Shown here one piece after another: positions 6,342 to 14,021 of a DNA stretch of 20,439 bases (the stretch's first letter is position 1; the number at the start of each line of letters is the position of its first letter). Source of the DNA: an uncultured Bacteroidales bacterium (GTDB lineage: Bacteria > Bacteroidota > Bacteroidia > Bacteroidales > WCHB1-69); assembly GCA_946407715.1 (NCBI GenBank), contig CAMJPH010000040.1, positions 1 to 20,439 of the forward strand, written 5' to 3'. Position numbers and translations under genes: made by a program. The notes beneath the pieces were generated by a model, which searched no databases, had not been told where the DNA came from, and was given only the letters and a program-made list of their open reading frames with translations.

Positions 6342-9320
6342 TCATTTTTCCACCACCTCAATCTCTTCCTCATTCAACCCATACAACGCATACACCTTTT
6401 TATCAATTTCCTTGTCGGTAGTTTCAATTTGGGTTTTGAGTGACTGACATTCGGTTTTGTATTGGTTGAAATATTCTTCCCATTCGTCTTGCTGAGCAAG
6501 GGTGAGTTTGATTTTCTGTTTCTTGAGTTCTGCCACAAAGCCTGCAAAATCAAAATTATCGAAAGTTTCTAATGCTCCGTTGATTTTGATTTCCGACATA
6601 TTATCATGCAAACGACGCAAGAACCGCGCACGCTTCTCCTGTAAATCTTTATTCAGCGCAAGCATGGTGTCAGCAAGCTCAATAAACGGCTGTTGGTTGG
6701 CACATTCCGGAATGGGAATATTCTCTAATTGATTTGTCTTAATATGCAAACCTGCAGGGTATATTTTCTTAAACCACGTATTTATCAGTTTAGAATTGAG
6801 TAGCACCAAAATATACTCAAAAGAATATCGATCATCAAGATTGAAGATAATATTCAATGTATCATTACACAAATATTTGTTTGTGTCAAGAGTTGCCGTA
6901 ATTTCAGTAGCAATGTCTTGGATAACAATCTTTTTATCAACAACAAAGTTTTCAAAAATACGTGGTCTTCCTCCAGGCTTTTCACAAATCAATTCTGGTT
7001 TATACCAAAGCCACTCATCATTTTGAGGTGTATTCCAACGTTTAACATTTCTTCCTCGAATGAACAAATGGCAATCATCATCTTTCTTTTCTTCAAAAAC
7101 AAATCGAGCATCATCACTTGTTTTTATACCGAGAGAAAAAGAAGCAATCTCTTTAAGAATAGTTGTTGGTATATTGTCTAATTTTAAGGCTCTTTCAAAT
7201 GAAAATGATGCATTTGGGCTGTCCAAAATTTGCTGATAAGGAAGTACAAAATCTTTTGGTATAAAATCATTGTTGGTAAATTCCTCTAGTTTGATAATGT
7301 CTGTTGAAAAGGGCTTTTTGTTTGTATAGAAGCACAACATGGTTGTAACTGTTGCATCTGTAAATACATCTGCGGGCAGTTTAACCAACTTAGTAACTTT
7401 AACTTCTGTAGATAGGAATTGCCTAAAAGAAGAAAAACTATCTGTGCCAAGCCAACTATTCGGGAATATAAATCCAAATAAACCATCTTCTTTTAACAAT
7501 ATAGAAGCTTTTTCTGTAAAGATAGAATATAAATCGGACTTGTTCTTTACCGTTTTATAGTTTTTTTGAAAATACTTGCGTTGGTTCTCATCAAGAATGT
7601 TGACCATATTCACATACGGCGGGTTCCCAATCACCACATCAAAGCCGCCTTTTGCGAACACTTGCGGAAATTCTGTTTCCCAATCAAACGCCTTGTCGCC
7701 GGCAATGGAAGGGTCGGAAATCAACGAGTTGCCGCATTTAATGTTATTATTCAGCGAGTTTAGTTTGCGATGCGGTTTGGCGGTACGAAGCCATAGTGCT
7801 AATTTGGCTATCTCTACACTCTCTTCGTTAATATCCACGCCATAGAGGTTATTTTCCAAAATGCTGTTTTCCACATTCTGGAACACAATCGATCCCCCTG
7901 TAACTTTGGTTTCCATCTCGTCAATGAGTTTGTGCTCATTAATAAGGAAAGCCAATGCCGCATTGAGGAACGCACCCGAGCCGCAAGCAGGGTCACAGAT
8001 AGTTATTTGCAGCAACCATTCACGATACTGGTTCAGTTGATTGACAAGTTTAATCTTGGTCTGTTTTTGGCGTTTTTGGTCGGAAAAATAATCTTCTTCA
8101 ACTATACCCAATTCCGCTTTTTTCTCGGAACAGAGTTTTCCCACCGTGTTTTCCACTATGTATTTTGTGATATACTGCGGTGTATAGAACACCCCGTCAC
8201 GCTTTCTTTTAGAAACCGCAGGCGCCTTCTCGCCACTATTGATCTGCGCTGTTACCTCTTCTATCTCATTAAGCGAGTTTTCAAAAATATGTCCGAGAAT
8301 ATTCACATCGACTTCGCTTGCATAGTCATATTCGGATAATTTTCGTGTGAAGCGAGCCAATAAATCATCGCTAATCTTCAATCCGTCTAGTATCTCGTCT
8401 GATTTAAACAATCCGCCGTTATAGGCAAAGATTTCGTACTTTTTGCCTTGGAAGCCGGTATCAAGATAGCCGAAATACTTTTTAATGCGAGAATATAAGG
8501 GCACCGCTTCATCCAATTCCTTGAGTTGTTCCCACTGGTCGAGAATCATGATCATCGAATTTGGCGGCAGCAGTCCGCAGTCCTCGGCAAAGAAGATGAA
8601 CAGAAGCCGGTCGAGCAGCTTTTGAGTTTTCTTAAACAACAATAGAATATGTTCTTTGGGCGTGTTCTCGTCCGTGTTATTGGCTACGATGTCCGCAAAA
8701 ATCTCACGCTTAAATGCCGAATAGTCCTTGTATAGTTGTTGCGTAATCTGGTCTTCCGAAGAAACCGACTCGCTTTTCAGCTTCAACGCGACACCCTTAT
8801 TTACCTGTGTCCAAGCTATGCAGAGATACAACTCACAGAACTCTTCTTCGGTCATGGCAAAGAGATTCCACTCGCGAAAATCAACGGCGTTGTCTATATA
8901 AAGACGCAGTTTTTCAAAATTGGAAATAATCACATATCTGGCATCGCGGTGTTTGTTCTTATACCCGAAAGCTTGTTGCTCAATTTTGCTTAAATCGGTC
9001 GTTTTATGGTCTTTTAACTCAATAACACCAATCACTTTGTCATCAAGCAGGATTGCCCCGTCGGCTTTTTTTGAGCTGGTCTCGTTCTTTTGTTCGGTAA
9101 TCAGATTGTAGTCGGGCGAAGGATTCAGTGTATATCCCAAAACCTTTACAAACAATTCCCGAAGAAAACCTTCTTGAAACTGTTCTTCTTTGCTTTGCTG
9201 TATGTTTGACTGAATATCGGGGTTAAGAAAGTAACTTTTGTACTGACTCCACGCCTGATTGATGTCTTCCAGCGGCAAAGTTGTAAGATGTTTTTTGACA
9301 ATATTCTTTTGAAACAACAT
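6342..9320 (-). CDS. Type IIG restriction-modification enzyme (fused nuclease, N6-adenine methyltransferase and specificity domain)
   Basis: A single 992-residue polypeptide. The N-terminus carries a PD-(D/E)xK nuclease: Asp87 in KKADGAIL and Glu101-x-Lys103 in VIGVIELKDHKT. A helical linker follows (about 200-360). The methyltransferase region has DGVFYTPQYITKYIVE (375-390), the AdoMet-binding motif I DPACGSGAFL (443-452), YGVDINEESVEIA (493-505) and the catalytic NPPY (566-569), typical of gamma-class N6-adenine methyltransferases. The region around 640-900 fits a TaqI_C-like target-recognition domain, and the C-terminus (900-985) is helical and charged. All catalytic motifs are present, so it should both methylate and cut. 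Length is normal for type IIG (about 900-1100). The recognition sequence cannot be read from the protein. ATG at 9320, 41 bases after a TAGTTTTG box. No separate methylase or specificity gene is nearby. Confidence 0.9.
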   Translation of the reverse strand: MLFQKNIVKKHLTTLPLEDINQAWSQYKSYFLNPDIQSNIQQSKEEQFQEGFLRELFVKVLGYTLNPSPDYNLITEQKNETSSKKADGAILLDDKVIGVIELKDHKTTDLSKIEQQAFGYKNKHRDARYVIISNFEKLRLYIDNAVDFREWNLFAMTEEEFCELYLCIAWTQVNKGVALKLKSESVSSEDQITQQLYKDYSAFKREIFADIVANNTDENTPKEHILLLFKKTQKLLDRLLFIFFAEDCGLLPPNSMIMILDQWEQLKELDEAVPLYSRIKKYFGYLDTGFQGKKYEIFAYNGGLFKSDEILDGLKISDDLLARFTRKLSEYDYASEVDVNILGHIFENSLNEIEEVTAQINSGEKAPAVSKRKRDGVFYTPQYITKYIVENTVGKLCSEKKAELGIVEEDYFSDQKRQKQTKIKLVNQLNQYREWLLQITICDPACGSGAFLNAALAFLINEHKLIDEMETKVTGGSIVFQNVENSILENNLYGVDINEESVEIAKLALWLRTAKPHRKLNSLNNNIKCGNSLISDPSIAGDKAFDWETEFPQVFAKGGFDVVIGNPPYVNMVNILDENQRKYFQKNYKTVKNKSDLYSIFTEKASILLKEDGLFGFIFPNSWLGTDSFSSFRQFLSTEVKVTKLVKLPADVFTDATVTTMLCFYTNKKPFSTDIIKLEEFTNNDFIPKDFVLPYQQILDSPNASFSFERALKLDNIPTTILKEIASFSLGIKTSDDARFVFEEKKDDDCHLFIRGRNVKRWNTPQNDEWLWYKPELICEKPGGRPRIFENFVVDKKIVIQDIATEITATLDTNKYLCNDTLNIIFNLDDRYSFEYILVLLNSKLINTWFKKIYPAGLHIKTNQLENIPIPECANQQPFIELADTMLALNKDLQEKRARFLRRLHDNMSEIKINGALETFDNFDFAGFVAELKKQKIKLTLAQQDEWEEYFNQYKTECQSLKTQIETTDKEIDKKVYALYGLNEEEIEVVEK

Positions 9321-9361
9321 AATTCAAATTTTTCTATTTAATATTCTTTCGGTTTCTCCGT

Positions 9362-9369
9362 CAAAACTA
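9362..9369 (-). promoter_or_regulatory. -7 promoter box of the type IIG gene
   Basis: TAGTTTTG on the minus strand matches TAnnTTTG, 41 bases before the ATG, in the 160-base gap after the AlbA_2 ATPase gene. A TTTG occurs 14 bases upstream (9387 to 9384), closer than the usual -33 spacing. It suggests the R-M gene has its own promoter. Confidence 0.45.
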
Positions 9370-9485
9370 CATTTTTACTCCTTCAAACACCCCACTGACA
9401 CCACATAAATGCCATTTTGGGCTGTCAGGAGCATCATTTTGCTTTATTCAAATCTGTTTTAATTCTGATTGGTTCATATTGCAAC

Positions 9486-11471
9486 TTATTGTTTTTTCTT
9501 TGTGGTGTATTTTTGGTTAGGATGGTTTATCATTTCTGGGATGGTATAGAAAAGTTTACCTTGTGCCATAAGCGGGTTTATATAATGATTGCGTAAGAAA
9601 ACCATATTTCTATGTAACAGGATTGAAATTTCATATATACTAAACGGATGTAAATCACACAATTCAATTAGCAATTTTTTCATCTCTTCTTCAGGCGCTC
9701 TTTTCCCAATTTTAAAAATTTTCTCTTTCAATGCTTCCGGCAATTCATCAGCTCCATACATTTCTCCATCTGCTCCATACATTTCTCCGTTAGCTCCATA
9801 CATTTCTCCGTTAGCTCCATACATTTCTCCGTTAGCTCCATACATTTCTCCGTTAGCTCTACTTATTGTTCCGTCAAGCTTACCATTTTTTCCGTTAGGT
9901 TTTCTATTTTCTCCCGTAGGTATACCATTTTCTCTGTCAGGTTTTCCGTTTTCCCCCACAGGTTTACTATTGAGCTTTATGAATTCCGGCCCAGCAATAT
10001 AGTAGGCGTTTCGTTTCTGTCCTTTCAGTTCAAACAAGCCTGCTTTACACATGCGATGCAGGTCAAAAGTGGCTTTTCTGGACGTGATATCACTGTTTAA
10101 CTGACGATAAGTAATGTTGTCAATCGCGCCCAATTCACGGATAAAAATCAACGATAACTTTTGTTCGTTATTCAATTCATATTTGGCAAATAGCGAAAGC
10201 CATTCGATATCGTCTCTCCCCAGTAAATGATGAAATAGCAAACGGGTTGTAAACTTGTTGGTTTCTCTATTCGATTCAAAAGTTGGAGGCATCAGCTTCG
10301 CCTTTTTCATCTGTTCACGCATTGTATTGATACCAGACCCCTTTGTCTCAGCCAAATTGGTTTCATGGAAAATCGAACTTATATACTGGTTTCTCAATTC
10401 TGAACCTGGCTCACCAAGGTGTTCGGGCGATTTCAAGGAATAACCCGGATTTGTAATTTCCAAACGATTAGAATATCTAATAATTTGAATGGGTTGGTTC
10501 ACTCGAAACGAACGGTGAATGAATGCGTTAACAATAGCCTCACGCAATGTGTCGTTTGGAATGTCAATAGGTGTTGAGGCTTGCAGGTTGCCGTCTTTAA
10601 GTTCAAAGCCTTTGGGCAAATCATCTGTAATGGCACTCAACGCACGATTGACCAAAAGAATAAAAGCACCGCGCATGTCAATCGTCGATTCAAAACGCCT
10701 GTCAGGATTCTCCACCCATCTGTTACCGGAAACTCGAATATAATCAACTCTTAACGCAGGCATCAATCGCCTCAAAGCCATTGTTCTTCCGAAAACAATC
10801 AATCCAGTATAGGTAAGGACATACTCTCCTGATTTATCTTTCTCACAAGCTCTCATGGCCAACAATAGGTTGGTGTCGTCGTAAGTTAATTCTTCGGCAT
10901 TTGGATTAACCTTTTCTCTCAATCTCCTATAATATGACAATGCATTTTCATCAATGTCGTCCAGACTTGAGCCTTTAACGATAGAGCAATCGAAACTCTC
11001 TGCTGAGGAATAGAAAACAGGCATGTCGTCCTCAGTACATTTTTGATCCGACGGGCCTATTCTACGATACGCACCTTGTGGCAGACCTCTCTTTTCAAAA
11101 TAAACAGGCTTTTGCGACAATGGCGCTTCATCTACTTTCACAACGATAACTGTTTTGCCGTCAACCACCTCTGTTTCAATCTGTGGACGAATGCGTATGT
11201 TAAAAACCGAGGCACATTGGTTGGCAATATCTGTTTGGATTTTATCAGGATTCTCAATGTTTTCCGGCTCATAAACGGGAAACCCGTTCTCATCAAACCC
11301 TTTCCTCACGGCTCCCAAAAGAATATAGCCGCCATCCAAATCGGGTTCGTTGGCAAAAGCACAGATGGTTTCCAGAATGCTCTTTCCTACTTCCGAAGCT
11401 CTTTTTGCCTCAATTCTGACACCTTCATCGCCAGCATTCAATTCATTGAATAGTTCTCGTGCCATTCTCAT
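9486..11471 (-). CDS. AlbA_2 / GHKL-ATPase regulator-like protein with heptad-repeat linker
   Basis: A 661-residue protein. Residues 1-150 form a Schlafen/AlbA_2 domain (DEGVRIEAKRA, ICAFANEPDLDGGYILLG). Residues 305-415 form a GHKL-type ATP-binding fold (N box REAIVNAFIHR with Glu311 and Asn315; LEITNPG at 337-343; TKGSGINTMR at 377-386). A winged helix follows (about 430-500). Residues 505-574 are ten imperfect seven-residue units, and residues 576-661 a C-terminal helical wHTH-like domain. Members of this family are usually annotated as ATP-binding or transcriptional regulators and are common near restriction systems; their biochemical role is poorly defined. The frame is open to a TTG at 11480. 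I take ATG 11471, with ATG 11465 also possible: a -7 box at 11485-11478 lies immediately upstream and decides against a longer protein. Same strand as, and 165 bases upstream of, the type IIG gene. Confidence 0.8.
   Translation of the reverse strand: MRMARELFNELNAGDEGVRIEAKRASEVGKSILETICAFANEPDLDGGYILLGAVRKGFDENGFPVYEPENIENPDKIQTDIANQCASVFNIRIRPQIETEVVDGKTVIVVKVDEAPLSQKPVYFEKRGLPQGAYRRIGPSDQKCTEDDMPVFYSSAESFDCSIVKGSSLDDIDENALSYYRRLREKVNPNAEELTYDDTNLLLAMRACEKDKSGEYVLTYTGLIVFGRTMALRRLMPALRVDYIRVSGNRWVENPDRRFESTIDMRGAFILLVNRALSAITDDLPKGFELKDGNLQASTPIDIPNDTLREAIVNAFIHRSFRVNQPIQIIRYSNRLEITNPGYSLKSPEHLGEPGSELRNQYISSIFHETNLAETKGSGINTMREQMKKAKLMPPTFESNRETNKFTTRLLFHHLLGRDDIEWLSLFAKYELNNEQKLSLIFIRELGAIDNITYRQLNSDITSRKATFDLHRMCKAGLFELKGQKRNAYYIAGPEFIKLNSKPVGENGKPDRENGIPTGENRKPNGKNGKLDGTISRANGEMYGANGEMYGANGEMYGANGEMYGADGEMYGADELPEALKEKIFKIGKRAPEEEMKKLLIELCDLHPFSIYEISILLHRNMVFLRNHYINPLMAQGKLFYTIPEMINHPNQKYTTKKKQ
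9751..9855 (-). repeat. Five in-frame 21-base tandem repeats inside the ATPase gene
   Basis: The 21-base unit beginning GCTCCATACATTTCTCC (plus strand) occurs five times: 9751-9771, 9772-9792, 9793-9813, 9814-9834 and 9835-9855. The last four are identical; the first differs at a few bases near its 3' end. They encode the heptad NGEMYGA on the minus strand. Older, diverged seven-residue units (GENGKP-like) continue to about 9959. Gain or loss of a unit would keep the frame and change only linker length. Confidence 0.9.
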
Positions 11472-11477
11472 AATCTG

Positions 11478-11485
11478 CAAATTTA
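11478..11485 (-). promoter_or_regulatory. -7 promoter box of the AlbA_2 ATPase gene
   Basis: TAAATTTG on the minus strand fits TAnnTTTG and ends 6 bases before ATG 11471 (12 before ATG 11465), predicting a nearly leaderless transcript. The -33 region coincides with the palindrome at 11502-11515. Confidence 0.5.
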
Positions 11486-11501
11486 TGAATTAAAACTTTC
11501 C

Positions 11502-11515
11502 GAGATGATGATCTC
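11502..11515. promoter_or_regulatory. Possible operator palindrome over the -33 region
   Basis: GAGAT-GATG-ATCTC is a perfect 5-base inverted repeat with a 4-base spacer. It is centred about 27 bases upstream of the centre of the -7 box of the AlbA_2 ATPase gene, where a bound repressor would block RNA polymerase. Because that protein carries winged-helix domains, autoregulation is possible, but this is inference. Confidence 0.3.
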
Positions 11516-11531
11516 AGGATAAATTCAAAAC

Positions 11532-11553
11532 GCGAAGATACATTTTTCTTCGC
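11532..11553 (-). terminator. Putative terminator hairpin
   Basis: A 7-base perfect stem GCGAAGA / TCTTCGC with an 8-base loop. On the minus strand it is followed by GTTTTG, a short T-run. It lies about 150 bases beyond the stop of the methyltransferase-like gene (11706) and before the promoter of the ATPase gene, a sensible place to separate the two transcripts. The weak T-tract keeps confidence low. Confidence 0.35.
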
Positions 11554-11652
11554 AGTTTTAATTGGGTTGTGGCTCCTTATTTCAACAAAATATTATCAAA
11601 ACTCAGCACTCTTATACAGAAAATTTGCAAACCGTTGAAATACAACAAAATA

Positions 11653-11704
11653 GATTTCCGTTCGGCGAAATGGCGAAATTTTATTCGGCGACTTTGCGGA
11701 AATC
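11653..11704. repeat. Inverted repeat with internal direct repeats next to a stop codon
   Basis: Perfect 8-base arms GATTTCCG (11653-11660) and CGGAAATC (11697-11704) enclose 36 bases. Inside are two TTCGGCGA (11661-11668, 11684-11691) and two adjacent GGCGAAAT (11664-11671, 11672-11679). The element begins one base beyond the stop of the methyltransferase-like gene at 11706. It may be a 3'-end RNA structure or a small repeat element; no open frame is present. Confidence 0.45.
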
Positions 11705-11705
11705 A

Positions 11706-12203
11706 TCACTTCACCCTAAACGGCAAAAACCGTCCCACCTTCTTGCAATACTCCTCGTACTCCTCACCGAAGTCACGGCGGAGACGTTCTTCTTCTGTTC
11801 GGACTTGCACGAACATAATGGCCACAAACACTAAGAATACCACTAACGATTGCCAAGTCCACAACCAAATGCAACAACCTATCAGATAGACAAAAATGCC
11901 CGTCAGCATCGGGTTTCGGCTGAGACGGTAGGGTCCGTCGGTCATCAGGTGCTTGGTGCGCGGGGCGACCTCGTGGCCGAAGGCGTCCATCGGATTGCCG
12001 TCGCCCACGCGGCGCATATAGACGATGGCCCAGGTGCTCAACACCAAACCATCAAGAATACAAAGCAAAGCTATTCCCAATAGGAAAGGATGCGGCAACT
12101 TGAAGGCCGGCATCTTTGAGCATAGCCACATAATCACGGGTAAACCAACTACAAATAGCAGAAACCCGAGTACGTAACCGAATAATTCTTTAAAATTGTC
12201 CAT
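11706..12203 (-). CDS. Isoprenylcysteine carboxyl/phospholipid methyltransferase-like membrane protein
   Basis: A 165-residue membrane protein. Hydrophobic segments lie near 8-28, 40-62 and 100-133. The C-terminal region carries the PEMT/ICMT-family signature: GPYRLSRNPMLTG (90-102), then TEEERLRRDFGEEYEEYCKKVGRF (136-159, given with its key residues Glu137, Arg140 and Tyr149). These enzymes use AdoMet to methylate membrane-embedded substrates. In bacteria the substrate is mostly unknown, so isoprenylcysteine should not be assumed. It starts 4 bases after the hydrolase stop, so the two are translationally coupled and last in the guaD operon. Confidence 0.8.
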   Translation of the reverse strand: MDNFKELFGYVLGFLLFVVGLPVIMWLCSKMPAFKLPHPFLLGIALLCILDGLVLSTWAIVYMRRVGDGNPMDAFGHEVAPRTKHLMTDGPYRLSRNPMLTGIFVYLIGCCIWLWTWQSLVVFLVFVAIMFVQVRTEEERLRRDFGEEYEEYCKKVGRFLPFRVK

Positions 12204-12207
12204 GATA

Positions 12208-12981
12208 TCAGTTTCTTAGTTCACTACTGAAAAAATTTTCCTTGGAAGGAATCATCGCCCGAATCCGCCGCGCCACCTCTTCAGGATGGTCGATTACCAG
12301 CTGTCCGTGGTTCATCTTCGGGAAGACCTCCACGTGCGCTTCCGGACAGAGCGTGAGCAAATGCTTGGCCTGCGGCTTGGCGACAAAGGCCTCCTTGGTG
12401 CCGTGCCAGTAGTGGATGTCGGCTCCGTGAATAGACTCCAACTTGTTGGTATATACCGATTTATAGCCTTCTAATACAGCGCGTGTTTTGTCCGAAGGGA
12501 AAACTTTCTTCACTTCATCCAACAGCACGTCGAAGTAGTGCGAGTGGAACAACCACCGCCAGAAGCCGGTCCAGTGGTAGCAGGTCCAGACATTGAAGGC
12601 CTGGTAGTAGCGCAGCGGTCCCACGCTCCATTTCGGCAACGGCAGCAGCGGCGCAGCATCCATAATGGCGTGACTGATAGCGATTTCGTTGCGCTCCATC
12701 ATCCGAGAGAGAATCTTGCCGCCTAACGACAGTCCGTAGGCCACGTCTAATGCCCCGTCGAAATGTTCCTGAACATAACGGTTGACTTGTGCGGCCTGGT
12801 CATCGACGGACGTGAAACGGGAGGGTTTGCCGAGCAGGAAACCGTCAACATCTACCGCGATGATGTGGAAATCCTCCTTCAACCATTCTATTAACGGAAG
12901 GAAAATCTCGTGCGATACGCCCAAACCGGGAAGCAGGAGGAGGGTCGGTTTTTCGGGAACGCCGTAAATGTGAAAGTCCAT
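12208..12981 (-). CDS. Alpha/beta-fold hydrolase
   Basis: A 257-residue protein without a signal peptide. It has an oxyanion region LLLLPGLG (14-21), a nucleophile elbow GLSLGG (83-88; Ser85) and a likely catalytic His225 in MNHGQLVIDHP (223-233). The cap region (110-160) is rich in Trp and Tyr, suggesting a hydrophobic substrate. The position of the acid is unclear. It is the third gene of a run starting with guanine deaminase; the gap to the EamA gene upstream is 32 bases. Substrate unknown: a lipid ester or small-molecule ester is plausible given the membrane methyltransferase next door. Confidence 0.8.
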   Translation of the reverse strand: MDFHIYGVPEKPTLLLLPGLGVSHEIFLPLIEWLKEDFHIIAVDVDGFLLGKPSRFTSVDDQAAQVNRYVQEHFDGALDVAYGLSLGGKILSRMMERNEIAISHAIMDAAPLLPLPKWSVGPLRYYQAFNVWTCYHWTGFWRWLFHSHYFDVLLDEVKKVFPSDKTRAVLEGYKSVYTNKLESIHGADIHYWHGTKEAFVAKPQAKHLLTLCPEAHVEVFPKMNHGQLVIDHPEEVARRIRAMIPSKENFFSSELRN

Positions 12982-13013
12982 AAGGTTAATATTTGAGAAT
13001 TATTCAGGAAAAT

Positions 13014-13994
13014 CTATACAAAGAACAAACACACCCCCACCACGCTGATGACGGCGCCGATGACCTCGCGGACGGTCACCTTTTGGTGAAACAGGATGGC
13101 CGCCGGGGCGATGATGAGGATGGGCGTGAGGGCGAAGATGGTCTGCGCGATGCCCGCGGAGGTGTACATCGTGGCCAACAGCGACGCGCTGACCCCGATG
13201 AACGGGCCGAAGATGGTGGAGGCGAACACGCACCACATCGCTTTGCGGTCGCGGACGGCGCTGCGCAACTTCGCCAAGCCGTCCTTGCTGAACAGCATCA
13301 ACGAGAGGAAAAAGCCCGCCAGCCCGATGTAGGCACGGATGGTGGTGGCGGCGAAGGGCACACAGATGCTGACAGGCAACGGCAGCAACGCCCCCTCAAA
13401 GACCGCGTCTTGGGAAATGTTGAGCGCTGTGAGTGCCGCATCGTAGTGTTGTAGTCCCATCTTGCTGAGCACCAACCCGAAACCTTGACAGATACCCGCC
13501 ATCGCCGCGTAGAAGATACCTTTGGCGGGCAACTTGAAACGCAATCCGTGATGCTCCGAATCATCTTTTTTCGAGAGAATCGACAGGGCGATGCCGCTCA
13601 GGGTGACCACCATCCCGAGGATGGCGACTGGGCGCATCTGCTCGCCGAGGAGGATTCGTCCCGTGAGGGCCGCCGTGGGGGCCGAAAGTGTCATAAAGAG
13701 CTGTCCGAAGCGTGAACCGATATGGATGTAACCCTGCATCAGGCAGTAGTCGCCAATGACGTAGCCGACCACGCCCGAGAGCAGCAGCCAGCCCCACGAG
13801 CCACCGTCGGCGTAACGCGGGTACGGCACGCCCATTACCAACCAGAGCGTGAGGACGAGGAAGCACAGCGACATCGTCATCCGGATCGTGTTGAACGGCA
13901 ACGAGCCCATACGTTTCGAACCCACCTCAGCAAAGAGTGCCGTGGCGGTCCACGAAAGGGCGACAAACAGGGAGATCAGTTCACCTACAAACAT
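13014..13994 (-). CDS. EamA-family (DMT) transporter
   Basis: A 326-residue protein with about ten hydrophobic segments arranged as two EamA repeats of five (roughly 1-140 and 170-325). The first repeat has the typical FMTLSAPTAALTGRILLGEQ (100-119) and the second a matching pattern near its end (TPILIIAPAAILFHQK). DMT transporters commonly export small metabolites such as amino acids or nucleobases. It starts 27 bases after the guanine deaminase stop, so it is in the same operon, and purine or xanthine export is a reasonable guess but not shown. The start at 13994 puts the first membrane helix at the N-terminus. Confidence 0.85.
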   Translation of the reverse strand: MFVGELISLFVALSWTATALFAEVGSKRMGSLPFNTIRMTMSLCFLVLTLWLVMGVPYPRYADGGSWGWLLLSGVVGYVIGDYCLMQGYIHIGSRFGQLFMTLSAPTAALTGRILLGEQMRPVAILGMVVTLSGIALSILSKKDDSEHHGLRFKLPAKGIFYAAMAGICQGFGLVLSKMGLQHYDAALTALNISQDAVFEGALLPLPVSICVPFAATTIRAYIGLAGFFLSLMLFSKDGLAKLRSAVRDRKAMWCVFASTIFGPFIGVSASLLATMYTSAGIAQTIFALTPILIIAPAAILFHQKVTVREVIGAVISVVGVCLFFV

Positions 13995-14021
13995 ACTGCA
14001 AGATGCTTTTCATTGTTGTAT

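Noticed and set aside
6342..9320. BREX PglX or a type I HsdM subunit
   Set aside because: The protein carries its own N-terminal PD-(D/E)xK nuclease and C-terminal recognition domain, and there are no BREX, HsdR or HsdS genes nearby; a type IIG enzyme explains it better.
9751..9855. CRISPR-like array of 21-base repeats
   Set aside because: The repeats are directly adjacent with no spacers, stay in frame, and encode part of the ATPase; no cas genes are near.
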